DNA from: Takakia lepidozioides
Taxonomy: Eukaryota; Streptophyta; Takakiopsida; Takakiales; Takakiaceae
Assembly: GCA_030704615.1 (NCBI GenBank)
Contig: CM060732.1
Location: 43,381,053-43,445,052 of the forward strand
DNA length: 64,000 nt
Direction: 5' to 3'
A model generated the notes under the pieces. The model worked only from the letters and a program-made list of their open reading frames with translations. It searched no databases and had not been told where the DNA came from. The position numbers and the translations under genes are program-made. This document shows positions 1 to 10,261 of the stretch, in pieces; position 1 is the first letter of the stretch; each line of letters starts with the position of its first letter.

Positions 1-269
1 TGGAAAGTATTGTTTCAAGCTACATGCATGAAGGTGGGAGGTTTGATTCCATAGCCAGTGAGTATGACAATGATGGCCGATTCGGCGACGAAATAACATC
101 TCCTGACAGTTTCTCCTGAGGGTGGATCCAGCAGTATTCTCGGTGCAGACAGGAACGTTCGCACTGACAAGTGCCAGGACTGCTGGTTAAAACGGTCAGA
201 CAACCAAGTTGTGCTCATCAAGACTGGCCGCAATTGTGTTGTTTCGGAACAATGCAACCCATTCAGGTT

Positions 270-2262
270 CCAAATTTCCCGTCCCGAGTGATTCTTTCGA
301 TTGCGGTGGACGGAAATACGGCGCCGCATTTCCGTATTGCATCTTGGTCATGCACCAGAGCGACGGAAATGCGGCACCGAGTTTCCGTCCGGGGGAAACC
401 TTTATACTCTCCAGAACGGAAATGCGGTAACGCATTTCCATCCAGCAAGCACGGTATGTGAAGGTGGAACGGAAATGCGGTACCGCATTTCCGTTCTGAT
501 GAAGAATTATGAACAACGGGAACAGAAATGCGGCACCGCATTTCCGTCCGAGTCGCACTTTTCCGACATTTCAGAACGGAAAAGCGGCGCCGCATTTCCA
601 TTTTGTATCTGATGCATGGAGCTGAGGGATAGAAATGCTGCAGCACATTTCCGTCCTTAAAAGACATTCATACTCTCCAGAACGGAAATGCGGTACCGCA
701 TTTTCATTCAACAAGCACGGTATGTGAAGGTGGAACGGAAATGCGGTACCGCATTTCCGTTCTGATTGAGATTTACGAACAAGGGAACAGAAATGCGGCA
801 CCGCATTTCCGTCCGAGTCGCACTTTTCGACATTCCAGAACGGAAATGCGGCGCCGCATTTCCATTTTGTATCTGATGAATGGAGCTGAGGGATAGAAAT
901 GCTGCAGCACATTTCCGTCCTTAAAAGACATTCATACTCTCCAGAACGGAAATGCGGTACCGCATTTTCATTCAACAAGCACGGTATGTGAAGGTGGAAC
1001 GGAAATGCGGTACCGCATTTCCGTTCTGATTGAGATTTACGAACAACGGGAACAGAAATGCGGCACCGCATTTCCGTCCGAGTCGCACTTTTCGATTCCA
1101 GAACGGAAATGCGGCGCCGCATTTCCATTTTGTATCTGATGCATGGAGCCGAGTGCGATTCGACAGCTTCATACAGCGCAATTCCGACCGCTTGAGACAT
1201 TCATACTATCCAGAACGGAAATGCGGCAACGCATTTCCGTTCTGACTGAAATCTGAACTAAAATGCGGCACCATATTTCCATCCGAGTCGCACCAACCAA
1301 CATTCCAGAACGGAAATGCGGTACCGCATTTCCGTTCTGACTGAAAATCGTGAACCGTCGGAACTGAAATGCGGCAACGGATTTCCATCCGAGTCGCACT
1401 TCCCAACATTCCAGAACGGAATGTATTAGATTCAAAAGGGAAATGCGGCACCGCATTTCCGTTCTGATGAAATATCCTGAAACCTCGGAACTGAAATGCG
1501 GTACCGCATTTCCGTCGGAGTCGCACCTTCCGACATTCCAAAACGGAAATGCGGCGCCGCATTTCCGTTTTGTATGTGAGGCATGGAGCTGTGGAACGAA
1601 AATGCGGCACGGCATTTCCGCCAGCGTCAGACGTTAATACTCTACAGAACGGAAATGCGGTACCGCATTTCCATTCTGACTGAAAATCGTGCGCAACGGG
1701 AACAGAAATCCGGCACCGCATTTCCGTTCCAGTCGCACCTTCCGACATTCTAGAACGGAAATGCGGCGCCGCATTTCCGTTTTGTATATTGGGCCTGGAG
1801 CTGTGCTACGAAAATGTGTAGCAGCATTTCCATACATGTGAGACCTTCAAAGTTTCCGGATTTATGTCCAGGTGAGACCTCTATACTTTCCCGAACGGAA
1901 ATGTGGCACGGCATTTCCATTCATCATGTAACGGATGTGAAGTGGGAACGGAAATGCGGTACCGCATTTCCGTTCACATTGAAAATCATGAACCACGGGA
2001 ACAGAAATGTTGTGCCTCATTCCTGTCCCAATCGCACCTTTCGACATTCCAGAACGGAAATGCGGCGCCGCATTTCCCTTTTGAATCTCATACTTGGAGC
2101 TGTGGGACGGAAATGCGGCACCGTATTTCCGTTCAAAAACTAAGGTATGTGAAGGTGGAACGGAAATGCGGTGCCGCATTTCCTTCCAACAAGTACGGAT
2201 GTGTAGCAGAGTGATGGTACTTAACGGAAATGCGGCGCCGCATTCGCATTTTCGCTCCAACT
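270..2262. repeat. Palindrome array, 5' side of copy A
   Basis: About three dozen near-perfect palindromes, consensus AAATGCGGNNCCGCATTT, spaced roughly 50-65 bases apart. The central dinucleotide is CG, CA, TG or TA, and it stays with a given spacer: the site after AAGGTGGAACGG is mostly TA, the site after CGGGAACAG mostly CA, and the site after GACATTCCAGAACGG mostly CG. The phrase TATGTGAAGGTGGAACGG recurs at 455, 721 and 985, giving a higher-order period near 265 bases. The palindrome reads open in every frame, which explains the many ORFs here. The array lies between the divergent transposase and the ParB-methyltransferase gene, so it occupies the shared promoter region. Confidence 0.9.
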
Positions 2263-2596
2263 CATCAGACGCTGGGACGGAAATACCTTGAAATGTGAAC
2301 ACGTGGAGCAACGGAATTGCTGCACATGTCGGCACTCTATCTGACTGAAGGGGCATGAGGCGGCGCGGCCTGACCGTTCGATAATGATGTTTGTTTTTCG
2401 GACGGCAGGCGTACCCTCAACGATTCGAATTTCGTAATGACGCAAACTCCCCGAGGAGACACTTTCGTCCAACCTTTTCGAACCCAAGTGGTGCATCACC
2501 GCCGTTTCATCTACTTTTGTCGTGTCTCCTCAGTCACCCCTCTCGCGCCCTTTCCATCTGCACTCTTTGGCCCTTTTCCCTCTCTCTGTTCTTCTT

Positions 2597-5500
2597 ATGC
2601 TCGAACCTGAGAGGGGGGGAGTTCGTGCACCAGCCAGGAGACCTCGTCGCAAGCTCCGGAAATTATACTTCGGACGTAGGCCAATGCCGAAGGGGAGGAA
2701 GCAGATGCGTCTACAGGAGGAGATTGCCATCTCCGAGCAGCAGGCCACTCAGGCAACCCAGCCACCAGTGAGAGCTCCATGCGATCGGGCTGCGCGCAGC
2801 TGATCGAGCACCGAACCCCCCATTTTGCTTCTGTAATTCTTAGACTGAATGCTAGGAGACTTGAATGCAGAACATGTTTGCATGCCTAACAGGAAAGGTG
2901 GACGTGCTGGAGGGATCGCAGGAATCCGAAGAGCCGCAGGAAGAGTCCGAGGAGCTAGCTGCAGCACGTACACCCACCCGATCCCCGAGCGCGGGTATTC
3001 CTGCCGGGCCTAGCCCTCTGCGATTCAAAGACGCGTCTTCGAAGGGCAAGTTCAAAGTCCCAGAGATCGACTCGCGTTCTTCGGTCATGGAGAATCGCCA
3101 GCAGGGGTCGGGCCCTTCTCCAGCAAAGTCGAAGAAGAAGCAGCCCGTCCCTCTACTGGCTTCTGAACCGGCTCAGGCCGATTCACCCCCCCCAACGCGA
3201 ATGAAGCAGCAGGGTAGAAGACAGATTCAATTGCAGCAGACACCTTCACCTGCAAGGATGAGGAAGCAGAAGGCAATCAGGGCGACGGGCGAACAATCTC
3301 CCGCAAAACCGCTTCCACGAGCTGAAGCTCAGTTCCTGGAGGATTTCCCGCCTGCAGATGTTGGGGCCGACTCTGCTGCAGCGAAGGCAATGGGATCGAC
3401 CGTTGATCTCGATTTGGTACCGGAGGAGGGTGCTGCCGCTCAACTTTCGCAGCAAGACCTCACCACCGATGAGCAAGCAGGCCCGGAGGAGGCCTCTGCA
3501 ATGGCAGAATTGCCCGCAGACAGGCCCCAGAGTGCAGCTCCAGTTGAGGATGATCCAGCTGCTCAGCCACTACCGGCACCTACAGACATGTCTCCGGAGG
3601 ATTTCAAAAGTGCAGCGGATAAAATGTTGGAGGAGACACACAGTAGCATTGGCAGAGTTCTGGCAGCAGGGTATTCCAGCGGACTCTTCAAATCCCACTC
3701 TGTCGCATGGTCTCCCTTCCCATCGTCAGGCAGGCCCTTCCCGGAGATGTGGATAAGCTCAAGTTCGCATTTCGAGAAGGGTACCGTCTGGGATCGGCAG
3801 CGTTTTACGTTTCCATTGAGAATGAGGACGGCGAAACTCGTGGACCCACTGCCGATGAATTGTCAACGTGGGATACCCACTGGCACACTCGCAACCACGA
3901 ATTCGAGGCGACGCTGAAGGGTGATCCCGACTTCGGCCATATGTCGGGTAAAATGTTCTTTGTGTGGGACGGGAATCACCGACTTCTCGCCTGGTGGGAG
4001 TACATCAAGCAAACCATGCCAAGCACATTGGCTGGCATTACATGGTGGAGTGTGTCATCCTCAAGGTGAAGGCGGCAGACTCCTCCCTGCTCAAGAATGC
4101 CATGGCGGACCTCAACTCGTAAGATACTCATACCCTCCCTAGCACGTTCGAAATGCGGTGCCGCATTTCGGTTTCCATTCTGGTTTCTTTCCGTGCTTCC
4201 GTGTACTGAACTGGAGAGTGTGCCTTGCAGGGTCACTGAAAATGCGTACGTGCATACCCACATGGCACACATGCTGTACAGGGTGAGGAAAACTGGTCTC
4301 ACTGATCCGCAGATGTTTGCGGAAATGCTGGAGCCCGAGCTCATTCAGAAAGCCGTTGCAAAAACAGACCGGACATGGTATCGTCTCACTATGGATGGAA
4401 TGGTGGAGGTGATATACGAAGTAAGTCGTCCTCCAATTTCCCTCTGCTCATCCTTCCCCAATTTTCAGTAATGTTTCCACATGAATTCGAATGTAACGCT
4501 TCTGCATGTTTTTGTTGGCAGTCAAACATCAAGCTGGATTTGGCCCATGCCAAACGCTTCTTCATGGAAAGTGAGGGGCAGGTGAAAACGTTGCAGTCAT
4601 TGACTGAGCACTTGAAGGAAGCCGGTGTCAAGTCCAGAACCAAATACAAGTCAAAGCTTGTGAAGCTGGTGGCAATTGCAGATCCGGCACTTGGAAAGGA
4701 CTTCATCCCCGAGATTGCAAAACACTATTCTCGGGCCATGCAGCCGACCATGCAATTGGAGAAACTGCATCACCTCTCAACGGCATGTGTGGAGGCGAAA
4801 GAGAAGGTGAGGTTTCAATGCACTGAAGTTCCTTCCTAGCAATAGCCACTCTCTTCCAGCTCCTGACATTGGATCGGAAATGGCAGACACGGTGGCTGTC
4901 GATCTGGAATGCATCCGAGAGCATAAGGACAATGTGGTCTTTTCCACTCGAAGTTTCCGACCCTGCAGTGGATGTGTGGCTCAACCGCATGACTTGGTGG
5001 TTCCAGGTAATTCAAGGTACTTCCCCAGATTTGCTTTTCTGAAATGAATTCCCTGAACTGCTACGTTACAATGCATTTGGGAATCGCAGGTAATGTCGAA
5101 TGCGAAGGAGCAAGTCGTAATGCACACAAATTCGTTCGGCTTGTACGTCAAATGGGATGGAACACAGACATTGGAAGACTACGTGACACGTTTCAGATGT
5201 GCGTACAAGGACAACCTTTTCGCCAGAGAGCTACAGACAGCAAGAAGGAGCGTGGAGTTTACACATCAGGAGGGAGCGGGGAAAGCTGCAATGCGAATTG
5301 TTTACAGGTGAAGCACAGCTGCCCTTGTATGCGAAGCCTGGTTACGAGGTTTGTCTCGGAAATGCGGCACCGCATTCGCATTTTATGTTTTCGGTGGCAC
5401 TCTGCCAGTAGGTTGGTCTCAAGTTTTGCTCACGCATGCTGACTGCCTGCAGGTATATGAAATACGTGCTCCTTCAGACAGGGGCCCTGGCTCAAGAGCC

Positions 5501-7806
5501 CCCCTTCTTCATGGCTTGGACCGTGGCGGGCCCAAGCTGTGTCTACACACCCGAGATGCAGAAACAATGGCATCCCGCGCATCTCGTTGGATGCCCGTGG
5601 TACCTGGACATGTCTGGCGGTATTGTTGACGAGTCTGAGAAAGATCTGCACGCCTTGGCAGAAGAGAAGAGAAAGGAAAGACGTGTCCCTGCTGGGCCAA
5701 AGTCGGCAAAGGAATCTGCTGCTCTGGAAGAATCCAGAAAGGCAGCTGAGATGGCACAAAAGACGGTGGATGCAGCTGTGCAGGCCCAACAGAAGGGGTC
5801 GAAGAAGAGGACTCGCCAGCAAGGAGCAGCTGTTGTGACACCCGCCAAAACGAAGAAGCAGAAACAGCCTGTTCAGGAAGAGGGTGAGGAAGAGGACTCC
5901 GATGGAGACTTTGCAACCAGCCCACCCCCCCAAACGCAGGCTGCCTCCCCTGTGCCCACCGTTGTCACGAGAGGCACGAGAACTGGCTCGGCAAAGAAGG
6001 CACTCTTCAACCCCCCAGGGGGGCACCCTTTCGAGCCGGTGGAAATGAAGAGGCCGAAAGTGGCTCCCGAAACTGTAGTCCAGTGTGTAAATGAGAGTTT
6101 CTTGGCGGCTTTGGATGGACGGGCAGCCAAGTTGGCATACCTGAAGACCATGGAGGGTCTGAAGGGCAGAGCACTGAAGAAGGCGACTGCCGAAGAGCCT
6201 TCCGACACCCCAGGATTTCAGAATATGGTCTCGTTCTTTGAGAGGGTGTGTGCAGACAAGGATTGTAGGAGGGGCGGAAATGCCACCGAGTGGTCTTGCG
6301 ATATGATCATCTTGGATATTCCGGACGGAGAGCCTGTGGAAGGACTGCAAGCTTTGCCATCTTGGAACAGGTACTCGGAGGACTTTTGGAAGAAAGGATT
6401 CGGGCTTGCCCGCATGGTGTTGGACGACAGAGGCTGTGTGGTTGTCCTGGCGAGCAGAGGAAAAAACACTCAGACAGGAATTGCGAAGTGGACCCGCAAG
6501 AGCGCCGTCCCGATTCTGAAAAAGAAGTGGACGTGCATCAACACACTGGGCCTTCGGTCGGAAGGGAAGAAGGTGATTACGACACTGGCACTCGTCCTTT
6601 CATTTGCTTGGGTGTTTTCAAATGCGGTGCCGCATTCGGTTTCTAATCGTTTTCCCCCTGTGTATGCAGACGAAGCAGTTCGATGCATACTGCTTTGTGA
6701 AGGAGAACTCCACCTTTGCTTTCCGGAAGGAGGGAGGAAAGGTTGACCCGAACTGCGACCCACTCGATTACGACGTTCTGTTCAACAACGTTCCCAAGGA
6801 ACTTCTCCCTCATAGCCTCACTTCAACGGAACCCCTGCGGTACTCACGGACTCGGAGCCCTGCCTTCATTCAGACAATTATGGAGACATGCACAGACGTG
6901 GAGGGCACAGTGCTCGACCTCATCTGTGGGACAGGTATGCAGAATCTTGATCTCTGCTGTTCTGCAAATTCTCGTTAGGATGTAGTTCGCAACATCTGAA
7001 GCGCCATGTGGTAATGTGTGGATGGCATTGTAACAGGTGCCTCAATGTGGGCTGGGCGGTTTTTCGACCGGCACCTCTTTGCCTACGAGGAGGATTCATC
7101 CGTGTGGGGATCCCATCTGGAGGGGCTGCAACAGAATGTGAAGGCTCCCAACAGAGCGGAAGTCTCCTCGGATTCGTCGGAGTCCGAGGAAGACACAGTG
7201 GACATTGATGCGGAGGAGAACCCGGAATACGAGTGAGTGCAAACATTGTAAGTTTGCAAAGCCTTCTGGGTCATTTATGTCAAACGAATTTCCCGACTGT
7301 GGTTCTCATTAGTCTCGTTGATGATTGTCATGTGCAGGATTGCAGGGTCCGGGTCGAAACATGTAGGGCCTACACTTCCTGCCAGGAAGAATGTCCCGTT
7401 CTTTGCGAGGGCCGATTTCATGACGAGCCCGGTGAGGGACTACTCCCTTCCTAGTTATGCAGCTAAACTCGCAAATACAGCGATTAGAAGAAGTGAGAAT
7501 CCCAGTAAAGTAGAGCAGATTTTGGAGAGGGCTAGGGAGGACAGAAGGATAAGGAAAGAGTTGGCAGCAGCTCAGACAGGTAGACGGGTACGAAAGTACA
7601 TATGTGATTCAGCGGATGAGAGCGACGCAGACAGGGAGGAAGACGACCCAACGGAGGTGAGATGGACAGTTCCGCAAGGGGAAGATGGGATTTTCGAAAG
7701 CCTGGCCAACGAGCAGTCCGCTGGAGATGAGAGAGGCACCGAGGGGGTGGAGGAGGAGCAGGACAGTCTAGAACAGGATGAGGATTCGGATGATTTTCAA
7801 GATTAA
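2597..7806 (+). CDS. Transposon-encoded ParB-like / amino-methyltransferase fusion, copy A (two frameshifts)
   Basis: Ten exons are predicted from GT-AG sites and comparison with copies B, C and E3: 2597-2767, 2871-4118, 4231-4420, 4522-4806, 4860-5006, 5090-5307, 5453-6572, 6670-6934, 7037-7232 and 7338-7806. All junction phases agree once two missing bases in exon 2 (near 3,662 and 4,012) are allowed for; copy B has both bases. The product would be about 1,436 residues. It has a basic N-terminus, a long disordered Ser/Pro/Glu-rich stretch, a ParB/sulfiredoxin-like segment with FVWDGNHRLLAWW near residue 424, a Trp-rich middle, a Lys/Glu-rich linker, then methyltransferase motif IV-like DIPDGEP near 1041 and motif I-like VLDLICGTG near 1211. 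The order IV before I is that of beta-class N6-adenine/N4-cytosine enzymes. The usual aromatic residue of motif IV (DPPY/W) is Asp, so catalysis is uncertain. The acidic tail holds RWTVPQGEDGIFE. DNA binding and methylation are inferred. The frameshifts may be real or assembly errors. Confidence 0.7.
4150..4169. repeat. Single palindrome inside intron 2 of the ParB-methyltransferase gene, copy A
   Basis: A 20-base copy of the array palindrome with TG centre lies within the intron 4119-4230. Copy B has a palindrome at the same place (29,493-29,510). Confidence 0.85.
5361..5376. repeat. Single palindrome inside intron 6 of the ParB-methyltransferase gene, copy A
   Basis: AATGCGGCACCGCATT lies in the intron 5308-5452. 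The matching intron of copy B carries one at 28,293-28,310. Confidence 0.85.
6621..6636. repeat. Single palindrome inside intron 7 of the ParB-methyltransferase gene, copy A
   Basis: AATGCGGTGCCGCATT lies in the intron 6573-6669, between the exons with methyltransferase motifs IV and I. The matching intron of copy B has one at 27,034-27,049. Confidence 0.85.
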
Positions 7807-7942
7807 TAGAATTTTAATGAAGTCTCTGTAAATGTAAATTCTCTTCAAGAGTATATAAAGGAAATTCTGCCCGACATTCGTGACCCCTCTCCAGTGTGCA
7901 TTCCAGCCACACAATCGCCCAAACCACGACGCTCCCAAAATC

Positions 7943-8612
7943 GGAAATGGGGCACCGCATTTCCAAAACAGGGGAACTCTAAGAACCTCTTTTCGAAATG
8001 CGGCACCGCATTTCCAAAACAGGGGAGGGACTAAATTTTCCATTTCAATGTTGGCATAGTAAAAAGTAATCTGAATTGGAAATGCGGTGCCGCATTTCCA
8101 AAATTTCCTTTGTCCACACGCCAGTTTTGGCCTCTCCCACTCATTGCATGGATGCCACCACGCTTACAGAGGTCGAACAACGAGGTCGAACAAGGAGGTC
8201 GACATGGCGGGATTGAAAATGCGGTGCCGCATTTCAGTATTGGGGATGGTCGTTGTTCGAACTGCAGGCCCATCAGCAAAAAATTGGCAGCGCATTCCAT
8301 TGTTAAAAAAAAGTCGATGACGGACATGGAAATGCGGCGCCGCATTTCCAGAACGGACATCGCAATTTGTCCATCTGCAGACCCTCTCTCGGAAATGCGG
8401 TAACGCATTCCATCGCGCTGGTCGGAAATGTCACACTTTTCGAAGTGTTGTACGGAAATGCGGCACCGCATTCCCTTGTCCAAAAAGAAGTTTCCATTGC
8501 CAAGCTGGAAATGCGTCGCCGCATTTGCAATGCCAACCTCGTTTTCTGATCAATTTATAGACCCGTGTTGGTATTTCGTGTACCTGGACGGAAATGATAC
8601 ACCGCATTTCGA
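7943..8612. repeat. Palindrome array, 3' side of copy A
   Basis: Nine palindromes of the AAATGCGGNNCCGCATTT type start near 7,944, 7,994, 8,079, 8,216, 8,330, 8,392, 8,454, 8,508 and 8,592. The spacing is irregular and the spacers differ from those of the 5' array. The array lies just downstream of the ParB-methyltransferase stop codon and separates that gene from X2. Confidence 0.85.
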
Positions 8613-8654
8613 TGTCCGACATGGCGTTACTCTGGTATATTCTTGACACATGAC

Positions 8655-8867
8655 TCACATACCGGTTACTCTGCTATATTCATCCGGACAGACACATTGT
8701 AGAAATGAGACATCAAATTGTAAACAGTGGGCCAATTCCGACATCCTTGAAAAAGAGTAGCGGAGTACGCTCAATGACAGCAGCTCCCGGATGGAGGAGG
8801 AGCAGCGCGGTGGCTGGAAAAAGTTCAAGCTAACGCTGCAATTCCTCACAAACACTCCAGGGCACAT
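8655..8867 (-). pseudogene. Remnant of gene X2, copy A
   Basis: Only the N-terminal part of X2 remains, from MCPGVFVRNCS to the RYSF segment. Against copy B (23,767-24,397), roughly 630 bases are missing here: the junction joins the GATGTC of the X2 start region directly to the GAATTGGCCC downstream of the gene, near 8,740. The reading frame after the junction is non-coding DNA. The remnant lies head-to-head with X1. Confidence 0.65.
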
Positions 8868-9000
8868 TTAAATTTCCCCCCTACAGGATCCTGGACCGAT
8901 GAAGATTGGCTGCTGCATGAATGTAGCCGTTTCAGTTTCCTACCCTGCCATGCAAACTATGGGCAGTCACTGCCAGGTGGGCCGATAGCCACTGGACACG

Positions 9001-9068
9001 ACGAAGTCCATCCCCTCTTCGATGTAAATGCGGCGCCGAATTTCCATCCGGGGGGATGGACTTCGGTG
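9001..9068. promoter_or_regulatory. Inverted repeat with a palindrome core between divergent X2 and X1
   Basis: The arms CGAAGTCCATCCCC and GGGGATGGACTTCG flank a diverged palindrome, AAATGCGGCGCCGAATTT. The structure lies between the starts of X2 (minus) and X1 (plus), so it is a candidate shared promoter or operator. Copy B has the same arrangement at about 23,570-23,640. Confidence 0.5.
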
Positions 9069-9093
9069 GCAGATCTCAAACTATAACTTGTTG

Positions 9094-9858
9094 ATGAGAA
9101 AGATGTATGGGTTCATCCACCGCTGGCGTGATGAACACGTTCCACCTCTGTCGGTGGGTACGTGTGACCCAGATGCTCCATTATTGGAGGCCGGACTGCT
9201 CTTCCGCTTCGTATCATTTCCAAAATCTAAGGGCTTCGTAGCTGTCCGCAAGGTCATCGGCATCCAAGTCGTCCTCAGGTCCTCCTTTGCAAGGATGCCG
9301 TGCTTCCGGAACCGGGACGACTGCCCCTTTGGAGGCATCGATTATGCAATGTATTCGGCCACATCGGGAGACATTGTTATCTGGTACACAGATTACACAG
9401 AAGATACTGGTTCGATTGTGGAAACATTGGTGGCTTTTGAGTATATCGTAGGCCACTACGCCTTCGAGCGGGGTGACGATCTTGGTTTGAGGAGTCCGTG
9501 GCTCCTGCGCATCCTCGATTCCGATTTTCCCAGCTACGACGGTCACCCATGCAGAAGAAGGCGCACTGCTATGCTGTTGCGGTGGAACTGCTGCCACTGG
9601 ACGTGGGTGGACTCCATCGGAGAGACCTATTCTCCTCGAGGAGTGCGCTCCTCTTCTCCATTGTATGGGGACATTCGCATTGGTGTGGACGACGAAAATT
9701 TGAAGATTTCCATATTCGATGGTGGTATGATTGAAGGGCAGGACATTGTGGTGAACATCACTAGGGGCGGTACAACGGCTGCAATCGACTTTACATGGAG
9801 GAGCCCCAGGACTCATGAGCTAGTTCTGAGAGCAGTCGAAGTCCCATTGACAACGTGA
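9094..9858 (+). CDS. Gene X1, transposon-encoded protein of unknown function, copy A (intact)
   Basis: The open frame from ATG 9094 gives 254 residues; an upstream ATG at 9028 falls inside the palindrome, and the 9094 ATG is preferred because copy B is alike from there. I do not recognise the family. Visible features are CFRNRDDCPFGGIDYAM, a Trp/Cys cluster RWNCCHWTWVD, then YGDIRI and FDGGMIEGQDIVV near the C-terminus. The neighbouring divergent gene X2 shares these landmarks, so X1 and X2 are paralogues. There is no signal peptide or clear membrane segment. A poly(A) signal follows at 9,942. Conserved Cys residues would suit metal binding, but that is a guess. It is the only undamaged gene of the element in this window, unless the start lies in an unseen upstream exon. 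Confidence 0.7.
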   Translation: MRKMYGFIHRWRDEHVPPLSVGTCDPDAPLLEAGLLFRFVSFPKSKGFVAVRKVIGIQVVLRSSFARMPCFRNRDDCPFGGIDYAMYSATSGDIVIWYTDYTEDTGSIVETLVAFEYIVGHYAFERGDDLGLRSPWLLRILDSDFPSYDGHPCRRRRTAMLLRWNCCHWTWVDSIGETYSPRGVRSSSPLYGDIRIGVDDENLKISIFDGGMIEGQDIVVNITRGGTTAAIDFTWRSPRTHELVLRAVEVPLTT

Positions 9859-9941
9859 CTTGTATTCAGTAGGCACAGGGCTCAAGATTTGAGGGCACAA
9901 TCAGCACAGTAGACGTGCTTCAAATGCAATTCATGTGGATC

Positions 9942-9947
9942 AATAAA
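9942..9947 (+). terminator. Poly(A) signal of X1
   Basis: AATAAA within GATCAATAAAA, 84 bases after the X1 stop. The same GATCAATAAAA string follows X2 in copy B (24,467) and X1 in copy B (reverse strand, 22,618-22,623). The stretch 9,950-10,260 holds no gene; it is the conserved subterminal region of the transposon and includes CCCGCGGA near 10,218. Confidence 0.6.
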
Positions 9948-10261
9948 AACCTCATTGTGCCCTCTTTTTATTCTATTCTGTGTCCATCGTTCCGAGAATG
10001 CGTCATTGCTCATTTCGTTTGGGATTGGGAGTGTGGGTGAATTTTGCAAATGGCTGGTAGGCTGAAATGGGCCCCCATTGTACAGAGCAGTACCACCCTA
10101 CCATTCGCAAAACATTGCCTTTCAATATATAATTCTAAATAACATTGCCGAACCTCCTTCATCGGGAGGTCCTTCTCCCCCTATGACCGTGGCACCCTAA
10201 ACCCTATTCCCGCGGACACTCATTTCCGGAAAATAGTGCTGCTCATGTTTTTTTCCACACT

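Noticed and set aside
270-2262. CRISPR-like array of repeats and spacers
   Set aside because: The spacers are themselves repeated in a 265-base period, the repeats are full palindromes with variable centres, there are no cas genes, and the context is eukaryotic.
171-2291. Dozens of ORFs with repeated text such as GNAVPHFR, RKCGTAFPF and EMRCRISV on both strands
   Set aside because: They are the palindrome AAATGCGGNNCCGCATTT read in six frames. It contains no stop in any frame, so long ORFs arise by chance. The same applies to 39,532-41,552, 24,567-25,772 and 7,768-8,658.
4860-5006. Alternative frame of exon 5 with MADTVAVDLECI and CSGCVAQPHD
   Set aside because: It stays open in copy B as well, but phases at both splice junctions fit only the Trp-rich frame, which copy B has lost through a TGA.
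5430-6350. 306-residue minus-strand ORF opposite the methyltransferase exon
   Set aside because: It is the antisense shadow of exon 7; the plus-strand frame carries the conserved motifs, and the minus ORF has none.
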